From: Dactylellina haptotyla
Taxonomy: Eukaryota > Ascomycota > Orbiliomycetes > Orbiliales > Orbiliaceae
Direction of reading: 5' to 3'
Assembly (NCBI GenBank): GCA_031310005.1
Contig: CM062387.1
Location: 2,046,001-2,110,000 of the forward strand
DNA: 64,000 bases
Below, piece after piece: positions 33,127 to 44,736 of this stretch. The number at the start of each line of letters is the position of its first letter. Position 1 is the stretch's first letter. The translations under genes and the position numbers were made by a program. The notes under the pieces were generated by a model that saw only the letters and a list, made by a program, of their open reading frames with translations, did no database searches and was not told where the DNA came from.

Positions 33127-36100
33127 ATGTCTAGCTATGGCGATAGCGAGCCCAATAGCGGGGACTCCCGCGCCCCGACTAGCCTGCCACCGGCGTATTG
33201 CGCCAATTCGGACTTCGCTGCCAAGCACAAAATAGGGCAGTCTCCGTTCATCGACCTGACCGACCTGCCAAGTAACAGATCGATACTGTACTATCAAACA
33301 CCTTACAACCTCTCCCAGGAAAATCTTGAATCAATCTCCTTCGGGTACCCGGTTGAGGGACCGCACTTCGGTTCCACTAAATATAGGTATTTATATCAGC
33401 TCATCCTTACATATAAATTTATGACATCTTTATTAAATAAACTTCATAAACGTAGAAACGCCGGGACGAAGGATTGTGATGAGCATGCGCCATATCCACA
33501 AGATGAAGAGGGGATTGTTTCCCCCGGGTCTTCCGATCAAGGAACAAATTACAAATACAATTCGACTCTCAAAAACGAGCTGACCAAGTCGTGGCGAAAG
33601 ACGCCAACTCAGTTCTCGAAGAGTGTGCAGGATTCACCCCCCAACAAAAATGTCCCTTATTCTGAAAAAGAAAACGGAGAGGCCTGGAGCCCCGAAGCGC
33701 TCGCGGAGCTTATGGAATGTGCTCTGACAATCTATCAATGGGCGAGATCCGAACCGCTGGCGCCGGCGCCGTTGGAAACAGTCGAACCGCACAGCATCAG
33801 AGAAACCCTCATCGCAGCAGTGAAGGAGCTACAGTCCTTGGATACACCTTCGCGAGCACAATTGATCAACATGCTCTCTGGGTCTGAGGTATCCTCCACC
33901 TTGCGAAGAAGGGCTACATCCGACTACCCCCTCTCCGAGAAATTTCAGAATCCCAAGGTCCCAACCAGAAGCCTAGCCCTACGAAGAGCCAGAGGTATGC
34001 GACAAGGAAAGGTGCTCAATTTCCCCAAGCCGGGGGGCAAAGCAATCTCCCATTCGCTATCCGCTTTGACTATCGCAAAGGGAAGTAGCCAGGCAACGCC
34101 GAAGACTACGGCCAAGATGTCAAAACATGAACGAAACCTCAGACGTGCCACCGACGACACATTAATCAATGATGAAGACTATGACGAGTTCATGGAGGAC
34201 TTCGCTGCCCTCTCGATGTCCGCGGAGAGACTGTCAAATCAGAGATACGGATCATTCGGTATGATGGCAGTCGAAGAAACACCGCGGGAGGAGAAATTTG
34301 ATCCGAGCGATTTCGAGATGTCAACCCCATCGACCGAACCCCAATCTGATGAAAAGCCGGAAGTCGCCCCAGTGGAATCTGAAACCCCGGAGAGCCAAGA
34401 TGACAAGGAAATACAAAATGTCAATCCATCTAGCTTGGAAGATCAACGAAAGGTGTACCACCGAGATATCGACCAGCATGCGGTGGACCTCGCAAATTTC
34501 GAAGAGGATGTGGTCTCCAAAGTAATCGATGTAGAGCTGGAATCTGCTGCGAAACTGAAGGCCGTTCTGGTCCAATTCTTGTTGATTGTCTTGCCGTCTG
34601 CCAACGCTCGTCTCAAGGCCTGGAATTCATGTCAAGCGTCTGGTCTTCGTGATATCGCTTGGATTTCGAAGATACGCCCCGGGAAAACGTCAGAGTATTC
34701 CGGTCAAAGATCAAGAGCGGGTGACGTAACAGGATACCACGCCTGCGGTTCTAGCTCGAACATAAGCGGCTTTAGTAACAGCGGCGGAGATCGACCTACC
34801 CCTTCAAGGAAGCACAGCCGCGGCGGAGAAAAGGAGGACACCAACGACAGAGACGGATCAGAGCCGCCCAGGAAGAAACGAACATTCAAAAGTGTGGAAG
34901 ACCTCAGCAAGAATCTAGCCTGTCCGTTCGCCAAGGGGCAGAAGGAGGCATATCCGAATTGTTTGTTCATAAACAGAAAGAGTCTTCCTGGTATAAGGTT
35001 AGTTTGACAATCACTCTACGTGAATATACAGACCGCTGATTCTTACAACCGTAACAGAGAGCACTTGAAAAGAAACCACTTCAATGGGAACAACCCCGTG
35101 CAGATAACCCAAGCACGGACCTGGGCGCAGATATTCCTCTATTGCAATCCGGACTGGCCGGTGGCCACAAGGCCTATCCCTTCTCCTAGTAAGTCAAATG
35201 TCATTCCGTCTTTTAGCCGGTATCGAGCCTTACATGGAAATTTAGATTACGACCCATTCGAAGTGTACCTCCACTCTCACGGACTATCCAGTCATCATGC
35301 CCGCAACAGCTCCGAAGCAACCTCCAATGGCTCCAGTCAACCGTTAACGGATGAAACCCCGAGCCTCAGCCCGGGCTACTCTGAACAGGGAACCCATAAT
35401 ATAGACGAACAGTTCGCCGAGAGTTACCCAGAGCAGCCCCCCAACATCCCAGAGATCCCTTCAAAATCTGTCCTCCGTGGTCAAGCAACCAAACACAATA
35501 ATAACAACAATGGCAATCTTCCAATGGACGCCGCCGTCTCCCGACACCTACTGCAGCAATTAAGCACGGGCAACGTCAGAGGAATATCTCCCCTCCAAAT
35601 CAACGCCGCCCGCTCCGAGCTCCAACAGATCCCAAACACCGACTTCCAGCACTGCATCCAAGATAACCTGGGCATCAACACCAGCGAAATCGCCCTCGAA
35701 GACCTCTTCGGTGACCTCTTCACATCCGTAGAAGTTCAAAGCCACCAGCTCGAAGGCAACTCTCTCTGGTGCCCTCTCCCCGAACAATCACCTATCTCAG
35801 CTTCCTCCTCCGCCTCATCGGCCTCCCTATCCGTCTCCCCGCCAGAAACATCCATCTCCTCAGCCCCACCACTCCATCTAAACCCCGAAGGCGCCGCCAT
35901 AAAACCCTTCCACCCAGACCAACTCTCCTCCCTCGACCTGGACATCGACATCTTCAGCGGCGAAGGCAACAAAACCCCCATAACAGCCTCCACAAAATCC
36001 CTAACCGGCTCCCTCGACGATAATAAAAAGAAATACCTCCTCCGCGTAGCCCGCAACCCAGCGGTCTCCTGCTCCACCGAATCCTCGCGCCACAAGAAAT

Positions 36101-36330
36101 TCTTCTTCGACGACGTGAACGAATTCCGCAACGGGTTCGAAAGCTGGATGAAGAGCCAGTTCTTCGATCCGTTGTTCTGCTGGGATGCCTTCGAACTGGA
36201 GAACCCGCAGCGTAAAGCCGTGTTGAGCAGTAAAGAGGACGTTATAGACGAGCTGGAGTTCGTGTGGGATACGTGGCGGACCGATCGCGTTGGGTTCTTG
36301 CTGGTTCCTAAGAATATAGACGTTGCGTGA
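33127..36330 (+). CDS. Large zinc-finger-like regulatory protein (about 1047 aa)
   Basis: Exon 1 is 33127-34997 and exon 2 is 35058-36330, joined by a 60-bp intron (donor GTTAGT, acceptor AACAG). The join restores GIREHLKRNHFNG. Residues ~600-690 hold the only recognisable domain: LACPFAKGQKEAYPNCLF, then IREHLKRNHF and QARTWAQIFLYCNPDWP. This is the pattern of fungal proteins with an ACPFxK...C...IxxHLxRxH zinc-binding module, though the usual second Cys pair is not obvious. The N-terminal 600 residues and the C-terminal half are Ser/Pro/Glu-rich and disordered; FFFDDVNEFRNGFESWMKSQ near the C-terminus looks folded. Two further stretches look like introns whose lengths are multiples of three (33387-33455, 69 nt; 35189-35245, 57 nt), so the spliced protein may be 42 residues shorter. 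Nuclear regulatory role is inferred. Confidence 0.72.
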
Positions 36331-37024
36331 TGAAGGGCGCTGGGTTATATATACCCTTCATACTCGGTTCTTTCTTTCTTTCTTTGTTATTTTTCGTCAT
36401 TTTAGCGAAATGGAGTTATTTGGTTTTCGTTTATTATTTTTTTGAACTTTTCTTGTATATTTTGTATATTAGCCTCGGGGAGGCTATTGTATCGAATCTC
36501 CCCTCGTCGTTTGACCCCTCCCTGTATATAAGATGCCTGGTCGTCTTTTCTTGGCTCTTTAGCATTTTATTTCGTTTCCTTTTTTTTTGGAAGATTAGCA
36601 TGTAACAATATATGATACCCGGTGTTTCATTCCTTTATTTTCAAGTTTACTATTAGAAAGAAGAGGCATCTTGCGGATGAACGGATCGCAAGTTAATAAA
36701 GCTAATAGAACTGATAATATACTTTTGCAACTTCTACTTGCACGAAAATTCGAATATAACCGCTATTAAAATAAAATCCACCTAATGATCAATATCAACC
36801 CCAGAAATTACAAAAAACCAGCCCAATGACGCGAGATGCAAGACACACTAAAAAGCTATAGCTAGAAAACCGCTAATCTCAAAAAGAGTTAAAACATCGC
36901 ACATATCAGCGTAGCCGTCGTAAAACAATCCCGGTCTCATAAGCCCCCGTACGTACCCATTTATTCCAATCTAAAAATTCCAATCTCAGTGGAGAAAAAA
37001 AAAAAAAAACTCCCAAAATACCCA
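36331..37024. other. Intergenic between convergent genes
   Basis: About 690 bp, T-rich at first (CTTT repeats) then A-rich with a poly-A tract near 37000. It holds two 3' UTRs; no gene seen. Confidence 0.45.
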
Positions 37025-39272
37025 TCAAGCACCCTTATCCGTAACATCGCCAATCCAACACTCATCGCAAAACCGAATCCACTCTAAAATCCTCACATTC
37101 TCAACCTCTTCTCTATCCATCTCCCTTAACACTCTTCTACACCTCTTCCTCACCTCCCCCTTCACTTCGACACTCCTACCGCCCCTCGCCCTCTGCCTGC
37201 TCCCGCTACTGCTACCGCTACTTCCGGAAATCTCACTCTCATCTTCCAAAACCGCACTCCACATCTTCTTCCCGATTCCAAAGTACCTCAATCGCTCCTG
37301 CGGCTGGCCGAATTGTAAGAACCTATCGTCCTCCAGATCCATCTTGTTCCCCCACACTTTATTCTTAGTAGGCAGCGGAGACCCCCATTCCGGGTTCATA
37401 TTCTTCGATTGCGGCTCGTTCAGAATAATCAACGTCCGCAGCTGGCGGAGACGCTTGATATGCGGCGGGACGGTGGATACATTGTGATCCTGATCGATCG
37501 CACAAAATTAGCATGACATCCCCACAATATTTAAAGCGAGATAGTTGAAATGATAGCGGAATACGTACCCAATCTCGCCATAGCAAGGCCACCCCGAGCT
37601 CCTCCAGTCCCCAGCACGTACTCAGCAGCGAATCCAACAACCCTTTCGTCATCTGCCAGCTGCCTTTCAGCAGCAACCGTTTCAGCGAGCACCCCATCCC
37701 AGGCTCTAACAACTGTCCATCTCTGGGTTCCAATACCGCCGGCGCAGAGCCAGGTACAGCAGAAATAGAAGCAGAAGCAGCACCCGTACCACCAGCAGCC
37801 GCAGACCCAACAGGAGCAACAGCAATAACAAAAGGCGGGGCAGCGGCGACTCTACTCCTCCCGCTCTGCACGTTAGTAATCATCCCGACAGCATCATTCC
37901 TCGTATTCAGCGACAGATCCCCTTCCCCGCGACTAACCCACCCCCCGGCCCCGCTGTTAACCGTACTACTCTGCACCCAGAAATCCGCCTTCTTCGTCAA
38001 CACGACCAACTCGTCCAACTTGAGCTCCCGAAACCCGTTATCGAACGCCTGCTGCCAGGGTTCCTTCCTATCCGGCGCCAGTGGGAGGTTATCCACCACC
38101 ATGCTCTTCAGGTTCTTCGGGAATATCATGGCACCGACGGAAGCGCTCGCATTGGTTAGGTCTCTGAATATTCGTTTGCGGCCGTTGTAGGGGATGTGGA
38201 GCTCTCGGAAGGATAGCGGGTCCAGCCGGTTGAATTCGAAGGAGGAGAGGGTGCAGTTTTCCAGACGGAGGGAGGATAGTTGGACTATAGGGCGTATGGT
38301 GGGGATTGCGGTGCCGTTGGTGAGGTCGTCCGGGATAGTGTGAGAGCCGCCGTGGAGGGCGCGGCCGGCGTAGTCGTTGATAAAGTTGTTGCCTCTGTCG
38401 CGTCCGTTGATCTTAACGCGGATGTCGAGGGATTTCAGGTTCGGGCAGGCGGATATTATGGACCAGATTTCGACGCTGCCGGGGACGGTGAAGCGATCGA
38501 GGTGGTGGCGACAGGAGGGGAGGAGACTTGTTAGGGTGAGGGACTTGAGGTTGGTCGAGGATATGTTGCCCCAGAGAGGGAGGAAGCGCTGGGTGGATTG
38601 GGCGAGACGGCGGGAGTCGCAGGAGTAGGAGAGTAGGCGGTGGGGGGTGATATGGAGGGCGGAGATGGTGCTTGTGGAAACCGCAGATTCGAGGCCATGG
38701 AGGGTTAGGTCTTCAATTGATATTTCGAGTCTATGAAATAGGGGTTAGATGGCTATATATATAAAATTGGAAATGCGGGTGGGTGTACTCTTTGAGCCGT
38801 GGGAGGGTTTCGACCAGATAGACGAGTTGATTCTTAGCTATATCTTGCGTGCGGTCATTTGTCCGGCCACTGTCCTCAGTGATGACGGTGTGTCGGAGTG
38901 ATCTGACGTGGATCGCGCGTTTCTGACGACCGGCCACATTCTGTAGGTCTCTGTAGAGGAGAGAGAATAGAGTTTCGGTGGGGTCGCCGACACGGAACCA
39001 GTCGCCCGACCCGGAAGCACCTTCGGAGCGAGTGTCGGGCCACGATTCGAAAAATATGCTGTGGTAGATGAAGGGAAGGCCAGCATCGCGGGTTTCACGG
39101 TTGGCGAGGCAGAAAGAGAGCAGGTCGCGATGGGAATTTATCTGTTATAATAATCCGTCAGTCAGTATGTATTCGAATATCAAAAGAAGAGAAGTATGGG
39201 ATATATGACACGTACAAAACTAGCAACGACGCAGAGAACATCGTATGGAAGCGCGACAGAGCGTTTCGCCAT
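37025..39272 (-). CDS. F-box-like / leucine-rich repeat protein (678 aa)
   Basis: Four exons: 39216-39272, 38789-39141, 37569-38730 and 37025-37489. Introns are 74, 58 and 79 bp with GTACGT/GTACAC donors, and all joins are in frame. The first two exons together make an F-box-like motif (ALPYDVLCVVASFINSHRDL then LSFCLANRETRDAGLPFIYH). Irregular leucine-rich repeats follow: LKELEISIEDLTLHGL, NLKSLTLTSLL, CPNLKSLDIRVKI, LSSLRLENCTLSSF, LRTLIIL and similar. A Ser/Ala/Gly-rich loop interrupts the repeats around residue 440. The C-terminal ~100 residues are charged (RKRCRRVLREMDREEVENVR). In the family such proteins are substrate adaptors of SCF ubiquitin ligases; the substrate here is unknown. 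The 57-nt first exon encodes only the start of the F-box, so the domain depends on the first splice. Confidence 0.82.
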
Positions 39273-39960
39273 GATTCTAGGCTGGCAGCAGGGACACGTC
39301 GTGGAGAGGTAAGACGATGACGCCGTGTGATTAGTCTGACAGAACAGATGGGAGGAAGGAGGAACGCTTCGAAGGCGGTGGCTAAATAAACGGGCATCGA
39401 CGTCGACGGAACCTGCGAATCAGACGGCGGGCACCCCGCCGGATCCGAGCTGATGGCAATTGACCACCGCGATTGGTGTTACCATGCGCATGCGGGTTTG
39501 AATTTTCGCTGCCGATTCCCCGCCCCGCGAGTGAGCATGCAATGAACAATGTCAATATCGATATCGAACGTCGCTTTGCAATTGGCTGGCTAGCGGGGGA
39601 CTTGGCGATAGGCTGGTCGTTCCGCTGGCTCGGGACGTTAGTTCGCTACATGGGTCAGGTCGTCTCGAGTCAGCCGCGTTTGGAAGTATGACAATGGGTC
39701 TTTCTTACAATATTTATATCCAATAATACCTTCTAGTCGTTTAATTCACAACTAATCCACAGTTGTAGTCTGATGTCGATGCTCAGTTGTACTTGTCGTG
39801 TGCCATTGCCACTGGTAATAAAATACGTAATGAGGACAGACTGAAGCAAGTGCGTTGCGCGGTGGTCAATTGATCGCCCGATGTGTCCCTCCGCAACGCA
39901 AAAGCCCCAACACCAAACTCTTCCCGCTTTGCACATTATTCAACATATAAATAAAAGAGG
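39273..39960. other. Divergent intergenic region
   Basis: About 690 bp between the F-box gene and the methyltransferase gene, presumably with both promoters. Short plus and minus frames are unsupported. Confidence 0.45.
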
Positions 39961-40860
39961 ATGCCCCCGTCGTACGGCGACAGGTCCTACTGGGACGCCC
40001 GCTTCCAGACCAACCCGGCCCACTTCGACTGGCTCGTCCCGGCCCCGGTCCTGCTCTCCCTCGTCCAATCCACCCTCTCCTCCTTCCCCATCCCCCAGCC
40101 GCACATCCTCCACATCGGCTGCGGCACCTCAGAGCTGTCCTTCGCCCTCCGCAGTCTCACCGCCCTCCCCAGCCATGTGTTCAACATTGATTTCTCCCCG
40201 GCGGCGATAGAAGCCGGCAGGGAAGAAGAGCGGAAGAGGTACAACCTATTCCATAATAACCCGGAACAAACGATGCGATGGGTATCCGTAGATTTGCTCT
40301 CCCTCGACGACGTGATGATGTTGAAGAACGGGTCGTTGGCGGGCGGGTATATTCTTATCATCGATAAGTCTACATCTGACGCCATATCCTGTGCCGAGGA
40401 CGTGGCCGTAACGTTGCCGTATCCTGTCAATGCAGCAGGGACGCATCAGCCGGTGTGCGAGCATAAGGACACTACGAAAGTGCACCCCATGGCCGTGTTG
40501 ATGGTGCACATGGCTGCCCTGGCGGCTGGTGATGCCAAATGGCTGGTTCTAAGTTACAGCGCTCACCGGTTTGATTTTCTGTCTACCGATGCGGCTTTGG
40601 AGGATCTGGGTGCTGCCAGATTTATAAACCCGGGGCTATTTTGGAGGATCGCTGCCACAGAAGAAATCGATGCCCCCGAAGAAGTACCAGCGAACGGTAG
40701 TCCTGTGGTTGGAAGACCCGTTACAAAACATACCCTCTACACCCTCGAGAGGACGGACGTCAAGGTGGAGATCTGCCCGTGCCATGTCGATATTCATAAT
40801 CCCTTCGCACAGACCCAGAAGAGGTCCCAACGGAACAAGCTTATCGATACAAGTGTTTAA
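39961..40860 (+). CDS. Class I SAM-dependent methyltransferase-like protein (299 aa)
   Basis: Intronless. The N-terminus YGDRSYWDARFQTNPAHFDWL is typical of METTL13/EFM-like small methyltransferases. Motif I is HILHIGCGTSELS (48-60), followed by motif II FNIDFSPAAIEAG with the acidic residue expected to contact the SAM ribose. Motif post-II is RWVSVDLLSLDDV, and GGYILIIDKSTSDAIS supplies the conserved DKxTxDA-like segment seen in this subfamily. After residue ~150 the protein is less conserved, with a beta-strand-rich C-terminus. Codons are strongly C-biased at the 5' end. The substrate is unknown: METTL13-type enzymes act on translation factors, but that transfer is inference. The gene converges with the DUF3433 gene, with about 120 bp between their ends. 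Confidence 0.82.
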   Translation: MPPSYGDRSYWDARFQTNPAHFDWLVPAPVLLSLVQSTLSSFPIPQPHILHIGCGTSELSFALRSLTALPSHVFNIDFSPAAIEAGREEERKRYNLFHNNPEQTMRWVSVDLLSLDDVMMLKNGSLAGGYILIIDKSTSDAISCAEDVAVTLPYPVNAAGTHQPVCEHKDTTKVHPMAVLMVHMAALAAGDAKWLVLSYSAHRFDFLSTDAALEDLGAARFINPGLFWRIAATEEIDAPEEVPANGSPVVGRPVTKHTLYTLERTDVKVEICPCHVDIHNPFAQTQKRSQRNKLIDTSV

Positions 40861-40979
40861 CCATATTTAAAAATATATATCTGTATATTAGCCACTATAT
40901 AATTACTAATACAATGCAATCTATGCATCACAAATAACAACAAGACAACATGCTCAAGATAATTATAATTCTAACGCTA

Positions 40980-43900
40980 TCAATTCGGCGACGTCGGTCT
41001 GCCCCCTCCCCGTCCGATCCCGACACCGTACCTCTTCCTCCCCTCCCTCTCCCCGTCCGCCCACCACCCAAACCCAAACATATACCCGGCAAACACCTCC
41101 TCCCCTTTCGTACCCCCGCCCTTCCCACCACTCCCCCACTCGGCCCCATCAGGCACCAACCGCAAGACATCACTCCCCGCCAAATACCCGCCAATAGTAG
41201 CAATACTATTACTCTCCCTCGGCAGCAACTCCCTCGCCTTGACAAATATATACGCCACCACGGTCGTCAACATGATAAAAGCAAGGATAACCTGCAACAC
41301 CCTCGTCGACGCCTCCGACTGCACCAGCCTCGCCCGCGCCGTCGTCCTGCTCGTCCCCTTTATCATTCCCGAAGTATCATTCCCCGCCACCGCCAGATCA
41401 GACTTATCAAAATCGATCCGTCCGTCCTGCGCGATCGTTTGCGTCGCAGTAATCCCGTACAACCGCTTCACCCCGCCCAACAGCTTCTGCGGATCGTCCA
41501 GCTCGTCGAGCGGTATCCCGTCCTTCCCGTATACCACCGCGTTCAAAAAGTCGTCCAGGAGATCCGGCGCGTTCGGGTCCACCACCGTCGTGGCGAACGT
41601 GTAGCCAGGGTATATCGACACATTCGAGAACCACTGCGCGGTATCTTCCAGTCTCATCGGCGCTGGCGCCGAGGGGTCGAGTTTGAAACTGGGCAGAAGG
41701 AAGCTACTCGTCACATCGAGCGACTGCACCCATCCCGAGCAGAGTAGCGTGGAGAAGTTGGCGATGCGGTTGTTGTCCATCCGGCCGTAGAAGACCGCGA
41801 ATTGCGGACATCCCACGTCGAAGCCCATCGCGAGCAGTGTGCCAAAGTGGCCCGTGACCGGGTGTGCGAAGGTTAGTGTGAGGAACGTTGCGTCGCTGTA
41901 GATGAAGCCTGAGTTGCCGCATTTGCCGGGCATCGTGATGTTGACCCAGGCGGAGACCTCGGTGAGGTTTGCGCCGCGCGGGGGCGGGTCCTGACCCAAT
42001 CGTAGTTCGACGTATTGGTCTTGCGGGACGATCGTGCAGTTGAGATTCGCGCGGAGGGCGGGAGCGGTGACGGTTACCGCATCCGCGGCTTCAAAGTCAG
42101 TGTTATTCGGGAGGGAGAGTTGAGAGAGGGCGAGGTCTTCGTAAGTCCAGGTGGGGTAGGAGAGGTTGCCGCTAACAATCAACCCGGACGAGATATCATC
42201 CGTAGTGTTGACGCTGTATTCCGGGGTCGTAGTGTTGAACCATGTCGTCTGCTGCACGGTGAGCGAGCTGGTCCGGCTGAAGAGCTGAGAGAAGTAGAGA
42301 CCGGACACGGCAATGGTAAGAACCGGAGCGATCAAGACGGCGAAAGTCGTTGCGATAACGGTGACGTGCTTCTCTTTGATCGCGAACCAGAGCGCGGGTA
42401 GGGTCAGCTTGCCGTTAGGGTTATACAAGATCCCTCGGCTGGCTACCGTACTATCCGCCCGCATAGCCTGATATGGAGCGATACAACGAGCAGCGTAGTC
42501 GAGCATATTGAACAGGGTAACGATAACGACCATGACAAACGCCGGGATGTAGACCCAGGTGTAATGCACGTAGCCTTCCATGGGGATGTATGCCAGTCCG
42601 TTCTCTCGCTTGGACTTTTGATAGAGAACTTCCAGGACGACGATAATCGCAATCGGGAAGATGACCAGTGGTATTATTACCCACCACTTCAAACCCAAAG
42701 GTTTCCACCACTTGTGTTTTTCGAGGTCGGGGATGTGCTGCTTCTCGACTTCTTCCGAGTACCGCTGCTTACGGCCGGAATTCGGGAATCTGTCTTCCAG
42801 CTCCACCTTGAAGATCCTACGGTTCGAGCCCGTCTCGATGGTGGAGTAGAAGCGGTATCTGTTCAGCCAGGCGTCCAACTCCTTCTCGGTGAGATTAGAA
42901 GTTCCGGCCAGGGACTGTTCCAGCCCTCGGCTCCTTGACAGAATGGTAGCAATCGCACCGATAGAGCTAGGGTCTCGAGGGGCGACTCCGTGCCTTGGTA
43001 CCACAACCGACAGATGAATCGTAATCAATATAAGTAACGCAACAATGACTTCCATGACGATAACCGACACGGGTCGAAGAACCAATCGCTGCTGATAAGT
43101 CTTAATCGTTGCGTCCACAGTCCCATTTGCCCCCGTCGCCAACGGCTTTAACAGCGAAATACTCGCGATTTGCGCAGCGAGAGAGGAATAAACCGCCCCG
43201 GCCGTCGTCTGTAGAATGTCGGGATCGCTGAAAGCGGTGTAATTCAAATCAGGCCGCGAAGCTTGCATCAATTGGAAAAACGAATCGAACGTCCTATCCC
43301 ACCCGTTGAAAGCGATCTGCTGGGTACTCTGCGCTAGTGAATAAACGATACCGTCCGTCAGATCCTTCGCCGTGAACCCCGGGACCGTCGTGGGGCTACC
43401 CAGGGCCTGCATCTCTGATATCTGCGAATAATCGTTCAGCCGGCCGTTGGGCACTGTGATTCGATTATGCTGAACCGTGTACGAGGGTTTACACACGAAC
43501 GCGGTATAATTCTGCAGCGTATTCGTGTAGTTCGCTCGGGTGGAATACGTCATGGCTATGAACAGTCGGCTGCCGGCGACGGGATCCTGGATCTCAGCGC
43601 AGGTTGAGTTTTGTATGCGAGCGTAGTAGCCCTGTTGGGTATCGTTTCCGAGCCAAGATGGAGCATCCAATCGGATCAGTTTGAATGTGCACCCCGGTGA
43701 GAACGCGGTGGTATTGTAGAATTGCGATAGCGGGGTGATCTCGGTTCGGGTATCGCGGTCGTTGGTCCAGTTCAGGCTGGCGGTCTGACAGTCCAATTTG
43801 GCGTTAAACACGTCCGCGGCGAGCGAGATGGCCGCAACGTTACCCAAAGAGATGTTGGACGGATTGGTCAACGACTGGATTGCGTATTGTCGGTTCGTCC

Positions 43901-44736
43901 CCGCTGGGTACGACAGGTTCAATGCGGACGTTCCAAAGACCGTGAAACTGGCCCGAGAATCCACAAAGTCGGGATTGAATCCAGCCGCGGAAAACGAGTT
44001 GGCGTACTGGAAGAAGTTCCCATCATTGGTGTCCAGCGCCGTCGGCTGCAGGATGAACAAGCCCGTGGCGAAGATGATTGCGAGTTTGAGGGCCGCGAAC
44101 GCTACCGCGGAAGATATCACCATCCAATGCCTATTCTTACACGCGATCCAAAAAGCGACGGGCTGGAACGGGGAGATGTAATCGAGCAGAACCGACAGCT
44201 TTGCAGCCTTCGGGCCGGATGCGAGTTCGACCCATGGCATCAACAGCTTCAGCTGGTAGTCGAGGTGTCGCCAGAACGCCGCCAAGATGATGAAGACTAG
44301 AGGCTCATAACGTGTATCAGAATACGGAGCAAATGTAACCTCGCGGCACAGCCGGGAATATTCTCTGCTTACCTGCGGTCGGACCGTACGTCCATAAATA
44401 ATGCCTGCTCTCCGACTCATTGCTGAGGCCCTGCTTCTTCCTCGAGGAAACGTACAATCCGATCAACGTAATGAAGATGCCGATATACACCAGCAGGAAG
44501 AGGAACAGCGCCCACGGCCGAAGCACCAGCGGCATCCACCCCGTCCGGACATTGTTGTGCTCCCGGATGCTCGCCGTCTCAGAGACATGCGCATACCCAT
44601 GAGGCGATATCTCGGAGTCCGAATTCGATTGTTCTCTGTAAACGCCAGCGACGTCGGCTGACTTTTCGGGAGGGCTGGGTTGTTGGTAGGGCGGTTGCGA
44701 GGCCGAAGCGCCGTACGGGCGAAGTTCGTATTCCAT
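40980..44736 (-). CDS. DUF3433-family multi-pass membrane protein (1226 aa)
   Basis: Exon 1 44373-44736 and exon 2 40980-44296; a 76-bp intron (donor GTAAGC, acceptor CTCTAG) rejoins HYLWTYGPTAVFIILAAFWR. The protein has two copies of the DUF3433 unit. Copy 1 (about 65-240) has WALFLFLLVYIGIFITLIGL, TYGPTAVFIILAAFW, LDYQLKLLMPW and WMVISSAVAFAALKLAIIFA. Copy 2 (about 660-840) has WWVIIPLVIFPIAIIVVLEV, HYTWVYIPAFVMVVIVTLFN, MLDYAARCIAPYQAM and HVTVIATTFAVLIAPVLTIA. Between and after them are large, sequon-rich loops (many NxT/S) that should face outside. A final span sits near the C-terminus (VLQVILAFIMLTTVVAYIF). A proline-rich cytosolic head precedes the first span. The start at 44736 (MEYELRPYG) is preferred over an upstream ATG. 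The family is common in filamentous ascomycetes and its function is unknown to me. Confidence 0.87.

Noticed and set aside
40950-41747. 265-codon Arg/Pro-rich frame on the plus strand
   Set aside because: Antisense to the 3' end of the DUF3433 gene; composition reflects GC-rich complementary codons.
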